In this document: positions 1-7,028 of the stretch, piece after piece
Layout of the letters: every line of letters starts with the position of its first letter
Position numbering within the stretch: the stretch's first letter is position 1
Assembly (NCBI GenBank): GCA_030748895.1
Contig: JASMLC010000002.1
Location: forward strand, 81,216 to 145,215
DNA from: Candidatus Poseidoniia archaeon
GTDB taxonomy: Archaea > Thermoplasmatota > Poseidoniia > MGIII > CG-Epi1
Length of the DNA stretch: 64,000 bases
Direction of reading: 5' to 3'
The notes under the pieces: generated by a model
What the model saw: only the letters and a program-made list of their open reading frames with translations
Told to the model about the DNA's origin: nothing
The model's database searches: none
Made by a program: the position numbers and the translations under genes

Positions 1-1308
1 CTGGAACGCTCGTACGGTGACTCAGCCTCCTCACTGAGCACGGATGAGTGGGAAATGATGGAATACACCGCGCCTACGCTGGTCAACGGCGAATTCGTCT
101 GGGTCAACGCACCCAAGTTCGAGGCCTGGAAATGGACCGGTGGCAAGCAGGTGCCGTTCTACGTGACGGTGACCAACGACCCTGCCAACATGTCGAGCGA
201 AGGCTTCGACCCGGTCCGGAGTTCGAGCGAGGGCTTCGCAGTCCACGTTTCGCAGATTAGCTGGGCCAACCGTGTTGACCAGCTCCTGTTCGACGAATAC
301 GCGCTGGAGCTGGTCAAGGTGCAGGTGCGCTTCGACATCGACGACAACGAGAACCCGTTCTGGATTGTCTACCTTGGCGAGCGCGGCGTCGTCAGGGATG
401 TCGTGACGCTGGAGAAAATCCTGATAATCAATGCCCGCGACATCGACGACCATGCGGTCTACGATGTCGACGACCCGGAAATCCCGGCCTGGCTGGAGGT
501 GGTCTATCCCGACTACTACGTCGAGGACTGGGCCAGCCTCTGGGGCGAATGGCGGGAAGGTATCCTCTACCACATGTTCACGAAGACGCACCTCTCCACC
601 CCGTCCGACTCGGCGCGTTTCGTAGTGCTCGACGGGCAGACCTACTGGTATATCCCGATGAACCAGCTCAGCTCGAACGTGCTGGCGGGCTACATCCTGG
701 TCGATACCCGTTCCGGGGAAGCGGTCTACCACAACCGCGAGGCGAAGTCGCTCGCCAACCTTGACACTGCCTTGGAACAGGTCTACGCCTACCTCGCCAG
801 CGGCGCCGAAGGTTTCAGCCAGCTGCGGATTGACGAGGGCTACCTCTACCCGATTATGAGCGATTCCGGCGCCGTACGGGACGCCTACATCTTTCCGCTC
901 TACAGCGGCTTCTCAATCCAGAAATTCGCGCTGGTTGATGCGGAAGAATATACGCAGACGCCGGTGCTGGAGACCAGCCTCGAGTCGGCGCTCACGAAGT
1001 ACAAGTCCCGCGCCTGGGGCGAGGCGCAGGCGAACCTCAGTTACGACTGGGTCGAGTGGCGGCTCGAAAACGGCTACTGCGAAGAGGCAGAGTGCGTCGT
1101 AACCGCCGCTTCCGCGACTTACGTGATTGCCGAGGACGACCTTGCGGGTGGTGCCATCAACAACGGCGCCAATGAGTGGCGCGAGCTGAAGCTGGCGGTG
1201 AGCGAATTCGAGCGAACCGGCAACGCCACCATCTTCGTCACGGTCAACTCAGGCCTCGTGAGTGACGTGGATTACGAAGGCTCCGACCTGGTAGAAAGAG
1301 AACAGTAG
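1..1308 (+). CDS. Hypothetical protein, 5'-truncated by the window edge
   Basis: The reading frame is open from base 1 through the in-frame ATGs at 55 and 58, so the true start probably lies outside the window and at least 435 residues are present. The visible part is rich in aromatic and acidic residues. I see no clear membrane segment, no signal peptide and no catalytic motif I recognise. The repeated alternation of Tyr/Trp and charged residues suggests beta structure. The stop at 1306-1308 overlaps the antisense ceramidase-like remnant. I do not recognise the family; an extracytoplasmic or membrane-associated role is only a guess. Confidence 0.6.
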   Translation: MERSYGDSASSLSTDEWEMMEYTAPTLVNGEFVWVNAPKFEAWKWTGGKQVPFYVTVTNDPANMSSEGFDPVRSSSEGFAVHVSQISWANRVDQLLFDEYALELVKVQVRFDIDDNENPFWIVYLGERGVVRDVVTLEKILIINARDIDDHAVYDVDDPEIPAWLEVVYPDYYVEDWASLWGEWREGILYHMFTKTHLSTPSDSARFVVLDGQTYWYIPMNQLSSNVLAGYILVDTRSGEAVYHNREAKSLANLDTALEQVYAYLASGAEGFSQLRIDEGYLYPIMSDSGAVRDAYIFPLYSGFSIQKFALVDAEEYTQTPVLETSLESALTKYKSRAWGEAQANLSYDWVEWRLENGYCEEAECVVTAASATYVIAEDDLAGGAINNGANEWRELKLAVSEFERTGNATIFVTVNSGLVSDVDYEGSDLVEREQ

Positions 1309-1340
1309 TTTCTGCGCATATCCCTAGACCCGCCTGGGAT

Positions 1341-1478
1341 TACTCCCGCCACCAGCCCCGTGAAGAGGCAGTAGAGCATCCCGCCATTGAACAGGTGCCA
1401 CAGGAAGTGAGTGCCGGGCGGAAACGCGTCGCACACCTGCTGGTCGATTGAGCGGAACAGCAGCGCCGTCGCCGTCAT
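1341..1478 (-). pseudogene. C-terminal remnant of a ceramidase/HxxxH membrane hydrolase-like gene
   Basis: The minus strand encodes DQQVCDAFPPGTHFLWHLFN followed by a hydrophobic stretch. A Cys-Asp, then a Gly-rich turn, then HxxxWH before a final membrane helix resembles the last metal-binding helix of the alkaline ceramidase superfamily. Only about 45 residues match, with no N-terminal helices, so this is read as the 3' end of a decayed gene. The frame continues into unrelated residues and overlaps the end of the plus-strand gene. The rest of 1309-1669 holds no other gene that I can support. Confidence 0.4.
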
Positions 1479-1669
1479 CTCGCTGCGTCGGCGACGCTGA
1501 TTCAGACGAAGAATTATCTGCAACGAACGAAAGAATCGCTAAGCCATAATCTCCGATAGGCACGTTTGCTGAATGCCCTCTCGCTAATATATGATTGTTC
1601 ACAAAAAATATTGTGACTGACGTGGGTTAGTTGTAAATACTGAATGATTGTAAGAGCAAAGGAGATTAA

Positions 1670-2935
1670 GTGAAATCAGAAAATCACAATGATAATGACT
1701 GTGACGTCACAGTAATCGGGGGAGGAGTAATTGGCATATCTAGTGCCTATCAACTTGTCAAGGCAGGTTACTCGGTCCGATTACTGGAAAAGGGCTTGAT
1801 TGGAGATGGATCATCTCGAGAAAACTGTGGATTGATAACACCTAGTCATGTGTTACCACTTTCTCGTCCCGGCCTTATCGTAAAAGCTGTGAGCATGATG
1901 TTGCAAAGTGATGCGCCTCTCTACGTCAGTCCCTGGATGAACTGGACTGCAATGCGTTGGTTCATGCAAACTGCGCGCAAATGCAATCTGTCTGACATGA
2001 AACATGCTATGCTTGGACGTCTGCAATTGCTTGACGCTTCTCGCCCAATGTGGAACGAAATGGTCAATCGTGAGAATATGGAGATTGAACTAGATGAGGT
2101 GGGCTGTATTCAGGTGCATGCAGGAAAGGAAAACATGGAAACCTTTGCTCCAATTCAAAAGATGTTAGATGAAATTGGATTATTCGCAACGCCCCTGATA
2201 GGTGATGAATTATTCCAGACTGAGCCTGGCCTGCAATCGGATCTGTATGGAGGTTGGCTCTACAAAATGGATGCCCACATGAGGCCTGAAAGCCTGATGT
2301 CGGAATGGAGGCGCGTTATCTCTGAAATGGGAGTTAACGTAATTGAGAAATGTAAAGTTACAGATTTTAAGACAAATGGAACAAGGATTGACTCTGCTGT
2401 CACCAATAAAGGCAATTATTCCTCAAAAAATTATGTTCTGGCTTCTGGCGCCTGGTCTCCCATCTTATCAAAAAAACTGGGCGTAAAAATCCCTATCCAG
2501 CCTGGTAAAGGATACAGTATTACTTTGGAAAGGCCTGAAGGGTGTGTCAAAATCCCACTTATACTGAACGAGGCAAGTATGGCTGTTACACCTTGGAAAA
2601 GCGGATTGCGATTAGGGGGTACTATGGAATTTTCTGGTTATAATTCTAAAATCAACCATCACAGAATAGAGGCCTTGAAGCGTGGTGCACGTCGTTATCT
2701 AAAGGAACCTGGAGAGATTCCTATGAAGGAAGAATGGTATGGCTGGCGCCCCATGACTCCAGATGGAATGCCCATAATCGATCGCTCTCCCAATTATGGT
2801 AATTTGATAATCGCTACTGGACACAATATGCAAGGCATGGGTATGTCACCAATTACTGGAGTTCTTGTCAAAGGCCTGATTGCTGGCGATGAAGCACCTT
2901 TCGACATATCTTTTTACTCTGCCGCCAGATTCTGA
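1670..2935 (+). CDS. FAD-dependent D-amino-acid dehydrogenase-like oxidoreductase (DadA/DAO family)
   Basis: This 421-residue protein has an N-terminal Rossmann FAD motif (GGGVIG near residues 17-22, then EK at the end of beta 2) and a C-terminal DAO signature (RPMTPDGMPIIDRSP, then ATGHNMQGMGMSPITG). The family oxidises D-amino acids or glycine-type amines to 2-oxo acids; the substrate cannot be read from sequence. The start is GTG at 1670, preceded by a good Shine-Dalgarno (aaaggag). The gene is markedly AT-rich with A/T-ending codons, unlike the GC-rich surroundings, and is flanked by gene fragments, so recent horizontal acquisition is likely. It is distinct from the proline dehydrogenase later in the window. 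Confidence 0.85.
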   Translation: MKSENHNDNDCDVTVIGGGVIGISSAYQLVKAGYSVRLLEKGLIGDGSSRENCGLITPSHVLPLSRPGLIVKAVSMMLQSDAPLYVSPWMNWTAMRWFMQTARKCNLSDMKHAMLGRLQLLDASRPMWNEMVNRENMEIELDEVGCIQVHAGKENMETFAPIQKMLDEIGLFATPLIGDELFQTEPGLQSDLYGGWLYKMDAHMRPESLMSEWRRVISEMGVNVIEKCKVTDFKTNGTRIDSAVTNKGNYSSKNYVLASGAWSPILSKKLGVKIPIQPGKGYSITLERPEGCVKIPLILNEASMAVTPWKSGLRLGGTMEFSGYNSKINHHRIEALKRGARRYLKEPGEIPMKEEWYGWRPMTPDGMPIIDRSPNYGNLIIATGHNMQGMGMSPITGVLVKGLIAGDEAPFDISFYSAARF

Positions 2936-3008
2936 ATTATCTATGGGCGGTTTTTGTTGTGATATGGGGAGTAATGTTTCTCATAAATAATCCCTGAAAG
3001 TTAAATCT

Positions 3009-3021
3009 CTGAGGGGCCCGG
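3009..3021 (+). repeat. CTGAGGGGNCCGG motif, copy 1
   Basis: First of three near-identical 13-bp copies (variable base C). It lies 18 bases after a possible 15-codon ORF (2943-2990, with a Cys-Cys pair) and 32 bases before the ATG at 3054. An ATGGAGGAAG box follows. The function is unknown. Confidence 0.6.
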
Positions 3022-3053
3022 TAGTATTTAATGGAGGAAGAATTTAGGGAATT

Positions 3054-3194
3054 ATGACAGATAAAACAAGAGAATGTACTTGTGACCCCAAAAAAGAAAG
3101 TCATACTAAACCAAAACAAGGATCACAACCAACCAAGAAATTATTTTCTTCTCCTTGTAGCATGGAAGAAATTGAAAACTTAGAAGAAGAATAA
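3054..3194 (+). CDS. Cys-containing micro-ORF 1 (46 aa)
   Basis: ATG at 3054 to TAA at 3192-3194 encodes 46 residues. The N-terminus is MTDKTRECTCDPKKESH, a Lys/Gln-rich middle follows, and the C-terminus is acidic (MEEIENLEEE). A CxC pair and one later Cys are present, with no membrane segment. It sits in the low-GC island downstream of the oxidoreductase and between two copies of the 13-bp motif. An eight-codon ORF (ATG at 3031) ends with its TGA overlapping this ATG, suggesting possible translational coupling. No family is recognised, and real translation is not certain. Confidence 0.4.
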   Translation: MTDKTRECTCDPKKESHTKPKQGSQPTKKLFSSPCSMEEIENLEEE

Positions 3195-3208
3195 AAAAAT
3201 AAATTAGA

Positions 3209-3221
3209 CTGAGGGGGCCGG
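3209..3221 (+). repeat. CTGAGGGGNCCGG motif, copy 2
   Basis: Second copy (variable base G), 14 bases after the stop of micro-ORF 1 and 200 bases after copy 1. ATGAGGAAG follows directly and opens a 24-codon basic reading frame (3222-3296) that runs into micro-ORF 2. Confidence 0.6.
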
Positions 3222-3279
3222 ATGAGGAAGATTGGGCCTAAAGCAAAAAAAGTTTTTAATGTAGCTGCGTTGGGAGATT

Positions 3280-3399
3280 ATGGCCGAATGTACTAAATGC
3301 AATTGTAGTGATTGTAATATGATTCAAGAAAGAGTCGTGGAATTAGAAAAATTCATGGAATATCTTTTGGAAAATCATTTCCAGTTGGTGAAAGACTGA
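3280..3399 (+). CDS. Cys-rich micro-ORF 2 (39 aa)
   Basis: ATG at 3280 to TGA at 3397-3399, preceded by a GGGAG ribosome-binding-like site. The N-terminus MAECTKCNCSDCNM carries four cysteines spaced CxxCxCxxC, a plausible zinc or Fe-S knuckle. The rest is a short amphipathic acidic helix. The stop codon lies inside copy 3 of the 13-bp motif. It shares AT-rich composition with the oxidoreductase gene. The family is unknown; it could be a metal-binding micropeptide or a chance ORF. Confidence 0.45.
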   Translation: MAECTKCNCSDCNMIQERVVELEKFMEYLLENHFQLVKD

Positions 3400-3408
3400 G
3401 GGGTCCGG
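3396..3408 (+). repeat. CTGAGGGGNCCGG motif, copy 3
   Basis: Third copy (variable base T), 187 bases after copy 2. It contains the TGA stop of micro-ORF 2. ATGAGGAAG recurs 25 bases downstream. I see no gene between here and 3518. Confidence 0.6.
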
Positions 3409-3518
3409 GGCTCTCAGACTAAGACAAGCTGGATGAGGAAGAAGTTCTAGAGAAATAGTAGCCATAATCGGACCCGTACCTTGCCCTACGGATTGAATAT
3501 ACCTTGCAGTCCTGAATT

Positions 3519-3692
3519 CTATTCGCTTCCTGGTTTCTTCAGCGTGTAGGTTAGCCGTTGTTTTCCGCTGCCCTTGTTATCGCGCTTGATGAATTCCACC
3601 TCGCCAATCTCGGCGGTGGAGCGGACGTGGGTCCCGGCGCAGGGCAGCGCGGTGCAGGGCGCCTCGCTGCTCTCTATCGAGAGCCAGGCGCG
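3519..3692 (-). pseudogene. C-terminal fragment of an AlaX-type alanyl-tRNA editing protein
   Basis: The minus strand reads APCTALPCAGTHVRSTAEIG, then VEFIKRDNKGSGKQRLTYTL, ending at TAG (3519-3521). The Cys-Ala-Gly-Thr-His motif followed by TAEIG and a Lys-Gly-rich strand is the hallmark of the editing domain of AlaRS/AlaX, which hydrolyses mischarged Ser- or Gly-tRNA-Ala. Only about 55 residues remain. The N-terminal half is missing and is replaced by an unrelated, oppositely oriented transporter fragment at about 3700. Confidence 0.6.
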
Positions 3693-3701
3693 GCGCGGCG
3701 C

Positions 3702-3724
3702 GGCGCCACGATGATCGTGGCGCC
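3702..3724. repeat. Perfect 23-bp inverted repeat at the junction of two gene fragments
   Basis: Two 11-base arms (GGCGCCACGAT and its exact complement) surround a single central G. It lies where the minus-strand AlaX remnant and the plus-strand transporter remnant meet head to head. It is preceded by a GGCGC-rich tract. Confidence 0.75.
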
Positions 3725-3860
3725 GCTGCTCGGCTACGCGGTCGACGCAGCGGTCGCGACCGGTAGCGCCAGCCCGTGGTGGCCGGCCGGCGTGCTGGGA
3801 CTAGCCTGCTCGCTGCTGTTCCTGCTCAGGAGCGTCCGGCCGGACGCCAGCAGCGGGTAG
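3702..3860 (+). pseudogene. C-terminal fragment of a multi-pass membrane transporter
   Basis: The plus-strand frame reads GATMIVAPLLGYAVDAA, then a Trp-Pro turn and a final helix (GVLGLACSLLFLLRS) ending at TAG 3860. It looks like the last two helices of an MFS-type carrier, but the fragment is too short to name. The homologous-looking part begins exactly at the inverted repeat at 3702-3724, where the antisense AlaX fragment also loses its start. Confidence 0.4.
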
Positions 3861-3916
3861 TCCCGCACGGCCATTTCCCGACGACGAGGATGGCAACCGG
3901 GGCCGGCGACCGCAGG

Positions 3917-3923
3917 CTTATAT
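3917..3923 (+). promoter_or_regulatory. TATA box for the zinc-ribbon membrane protein
   Basis: CTTATAT is centred about 26 bases before the ATG at 3947, the spacing expected for a leaderless archaeal transcript. It supports 3947 over upstream in-frame starts. Confidence 0.6.
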
Positions 3924-3946
3924 CGCTTTTGAATCTCGCAGGGGAG

Positions 3947-4699
3947 ATGGTCGCGCGACCGCTGCTGCTTGGAGGCGCCCTGCTACTGGTGCTGGGACTG
4001 CTGGGCGAGTTCCTGATTTTCCCCGGGATGATCGCGTCGGATGGCGACGAGTTTGCGGCGCAGATTAGCAGCTCGGGCGACACCGAGTCCTTCAACGACT
4101 ATGACGTGGGTGAGACGGTCACCATCGTCGACACGGTCGCCCGCATCCAGCTCGATGAGGGGCAGACGCGCATCTGGCTCGCGAGTATCGGCGCCGGCGA
4201 TACCGACATCGCGTTCCGTTTCAATGGCGACTTGCTCGCCGACTTCGGGCCTGACGACAAGGTCGTGATTAGCTTCGAGGTTGCCCAGCTCGGTGCGGGC
4301 GAGACGCCTGCCGGCTACGAGACCAGTGCCGAGGCGCTCCCGGCCGACGCCATCGCGCCGCGCTACTCATCGATGCCCGAGCTGGCGTTCGCGGGGCTCG
4401 CGGCGCTCGGCCTCGGGCTTGTCGTCTTCGGCGGCTTCAACTCCTGGCGTGGCAGCGGCGCCCCGGAAGATGACTGGGACGCGCCCGCTGCGCCCGCGGC
4501 TGCGCCCATGGCTGCACCGCCCGCGATGACACCTGCCGCTCCGGCGATGGCTGCCGCAGCCCCGGCTGCAGCAGCTCCGGTCGCGCAGCCGGTTACCATC
4601 CAGTGCCCCGCCTGCCAGGCCGGGCTCCAGATTAACGACCCGACGCGTCCGCTGAACATCACCTGTCCAGCGTGCCAGGCGGGGATGGTGGTGAGATAA
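3947..4699 (+). CDS. Membrane protein with C-terminal double-CxxC zinc ribbon
   Basis: The protein has 250 residues when started at the ATG at 3947, supported by the TATA box. Residues about 4-28 form an N-terminal membrane helix. A roughly 110-residue beta-rich domain follows (possibly an OB-type fold; not certain). A second helix lies near residues 145-165, then a long Pro/Ala-rich linker. The C-terminus carries two CPACQAG knuckles separated by about 20 residues, a zinc-ribbon arrangement. The topology is probably an external central domain with a cytoplasmic ribbon. Its stop TAA shares one base with the ATG of the peptide-binding lipoprotein, so it is likely cotranscribed with the transporter. 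The function is unknown. Confidence 0.75.
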   Translation: MVARPLLLGGALLLVLGLLGEFLIFPGMIASDGDEFAAQISSSGDTESFNDYDVGETVTIVDTVARIQLDEGQTRIWLASIGAGDTDIAFRFNGDLLADFGPDDKVVISFEVAQLGAGETPAGYETSAEALPADAIAPRYSSMPELAFAGLAALGLGLVVFGGFNSWRGSGAPEDDWDAPAAPAAAPMAAPPAMTPAAPAMAAAAPAAAAPVAQPVTIQCPACQAGLQINDPTRPLNITCPACQAGMVVR

Positions 4700-6996
4700 T
4701 GCACGAACGAAAACCTTTCGCAGCAGTCATGGTCGCGATGCTGTTTCTCACTGGTTGCCTCGGCACCGGCGGCGGCATTGGTTCCAACCAGAACCCGCAG
4801 TCGGTTGTCACGCTTACGGGCGGCACGAATGTCGTCAACGTCGGCGACACAGTCCAGCTCGACGGCTCGCAGTCGTGGGACGAGGACGGCGCCCTCAAGT
4901 CGTGGAACTGGGACTATGGCGACGGCCAGTCCGGTTCCGGCCAGATTGTGACGCACACATACTTCCAGCCGGGCGAATACATTGTCGCGCTGGCAGTCAC
5001 CGATGACAAGGGCGCGGTCGGCAACAACGACCACCGGCTGACCTACGTCACGGTGCTGCCGCTGGAGACCAGCAGTTCCGGTTCGTCGCCGCCGACAGCG
5101 ATGATTTCCGCCTCCGCTTCGGTCGTCAAGCCGGGCAGCACGGTCCGCTTCTCGGGCGCCGCCTCGTGGGGCTGGTCCGACGGAAGCGCCTCGACCAGCG
5201 CGGTCACCGGCTGGCAGTGGCAGTTCGGCGACGGGGCGACCGACAACGGGGTCGAGACCACCCACGCCTTCGGCAGCGGTGGCGGGCTAACCAGCGACCG
5301 CACCACCGGCAACTATCCGGTCATACTGACTGTCACGGGCGAGAACGGCCTCACCAGCAATGCGGTCTACACCATCCGCGTCATCCGCGAGAAAGCGGTA
5401 GCGGGCGAGGTGAAGAATCCCGATACGTTTACAACGGTTTCCATTGGCGACCCGCAGGAACTGGACCCGGCTCACGCCTACGACACCGCCTCGGGCGCGG
5501 TCATCATGAACGCCTACGAGACGCTGGTCTGGTATGAGCGCGAGCGGACCGACAAGCTGAAGCCGATGCTGGCGACCGTGGTTCCGACGCAGGCCAACGG
5601 CGGCATATCGCCTGACGGGCTCACCTATACCTTCAATATTCGCCAGAACGTAAAATTCCATGACGGTTCGACGCTGACGGCCGACGACGTCGTCTTCTCG
5701 ATAAAGCGGCTGGTGGTAATGAACCTTGCCGACGGCCCGGCCTGGATGTATACCGAAATCCTGAACGAAAGCGGCATCCAGAAGATTGACCAGTATACTG
5801 TCCAGTTCACGCTGACCGAATCGGCGCCGCGCTTCCTCTCGATTATGGCCTACAACGCCGCTGCCATCCTCTCGCAGAACTGGGTTGCCTCCCGGGGCTG
5901 CGGCGACCCCATCGAGGGCGTCCCGTGCGAAAACATCGAGAGGGACGCCATGGGTACCGGCCCCTACAAGTTCGTCAAGTGGGTTCCCGACCAGTATGTG
6001 CTGATGGAGTACCACCCCGACTACTGGGGCGGCTGGTCGACCGCCGAGCGCAAGGCGCAGGGGTACCCGGACGGCTTCATCAAGACTGTTTACATGAAGA
6101 AGAACAACGACAAGGATTCGCGCATCCTCGAGCTGCTCGCAGGCGACGCCGACTTTGCATACGTCCCGATTGCCGACCGCGACAAAGTGGACGGCAAGGA
6201 TGGCATCCGCATCATGGAGGGGCAGCCGACCTTCAGCATGGGGTTCATCGGCTTCAACCATGATATCCAGAACTGGGATCAGACCGCCCCCTCATCTGAC
6301 TTCTTCGCCGACATCAACGTCCGCAAGGCGTTCTGCTACGCGTTCCCCTACCAGCAGTTCATCACCGATGAACTGGACGACCACGCGCTCAAGCCCAAGG
6401 GGCCGGTCCCGTCCGGGATGCTTGGCTACAACGAATACGGCCCGGAATACAATCTCGATCTTGAGCAGGCTGAATACTACTTCAAGGAAGCTGGCGTCTG
6501 GGAAACCGGCTTCACGCTGACGGTCTACTACAACTCGGGCAACACCGCGCGTGAGAACGGGCTGCTGATGCTCGAGAACAACGTCGAGTCGCTCAACGCC
6601 AAGTTCGACCTTGTGGTGCAGGGGCTCGAGTGGCCCGACTATCTGGACAAGTTCATCCAGTCCGAGATGCCGCTATTCTTCCTCGGCTGGGCACCCGATT
6701 ACGCCGACCCGCATGACTACGTCCAGCCCTTCCTGCACAGTAGCGGCCACTTCCCGCACTACCTGGCGTACCACAACGATGAACTGGACGAGCTAATCAT
6801 GGACGCCGCGCGCGAGACCGATGACGCGACCCGCATCCAGCTCTACGCCGACATCATCGACCTGGAGCACGAGGAGGCTATCTACATCTGGACCCATCAG
6901 GGCATCACTTTCCACGTTGAGCGCGACTGGGTCGATGGCTGGTATTCAAACCCGATGTACGGCGGCACCTACTACTACTCGCTGAGCAAGGGCTGA
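4699..6996 (+). CDS. Peptide ABC transporter substrate-binding lipoprotein with two N-terminal PKD domains
   Basis: This 765-residue protein starts at ATG 4699, overlapping the previous stop by one base. It has a lipoprotein signal (MLFLTGC). Two PKD-like beta domains follow at about residues 33-118 and 127-235, marked by WNWDYGDG and WQWQFGDG. The SBP family 5 (DppA/OppA) domain starts near residue 245 (GDPQELDPAHAYD), with NVKFHDGSTLTADDVVFS and later peptide-binding motifs. It would capture di- or oligopeptides outside the membrane and pass them to the permease just downstream. PKD repeats ahead of a binding protein are unusual and may act as stalks or surface-attachment modules. The assignment of the SBP part is firm. 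Confidence 0.95.
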   Translation: MHERKPFAAVMVAMLFLTGCLGTGGGIGSNQNPQSVVTLTGGTNVVNVGDTVQLDGSQSWDEDGALKSWNWDYGDGQSGSGQIVTHTYFQPGEYIVALAVTDDKGAVGNNDHRLTYVTVLPLETSSSGSSPPTAMISASASVVKPGSTVRFSGAASWGWSDGSASTSAVTGWQWQFGDGATDNGVETTHAFGSGGGLTSDRTTGNYPVILTVTGENGLTSNAVYTIRVIREKAVAGEVKNPDTFTTVSIGDPQELDPAHAYDTASGAVIMNAYETLVWYERERTDKLKPMLATVVPTQANGGISPDGLTYTFNIRQNVKFHDGSTLTADDVVFSIKRLVVMNLADGPAWMYTEILNESGIQKIDQYTVQFTLTESAPRFLSIMAYNAAAILSQNWVASRGCGDPIEGVPCENIERDAMGTGPYKFVKWVPDQYVLMEYHPDYWGGWSTAERKAQGYPDGFIKTVYMKKNNDKDSRILELLAGDADFAYVPIADRDKVDGKDGIRIMEGQPTFSMGFIGFNHDIQNWDQTAPSSDFFADINVRKAFCYAFPYQQFITDELDDHALKPKGPVPSGMLGYNEYGPEYNLDLEQAEYYFKEAGVWETGFTLTVYYNSGNTARENGLLMLENNVESLNAKFDLVVQGLEWPDYLDKFIQSEMPLFFLGWAPDYADPHDYVQPFLHSSGHFPHYLAYHNDELDELIMDAARETDDATRIQLYADIIDLEHEEAIYIWTHQGITFHVERDWVDGWYSNPMYGGTYYYSLSKG

Positions 6997-7028
6997 GCGG
7001 TTTTTAGCGGCGGCTGCCTGCCGCTGCC

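Noticed and set aside
3558..3701. First half of a 100-codon plus-strand frame as part of the transporter
   Set aside because: The residues before the Gly-Ala-Thr-Met motif are antisense to the AlaX-like fragment and do not resemble membrane helices.
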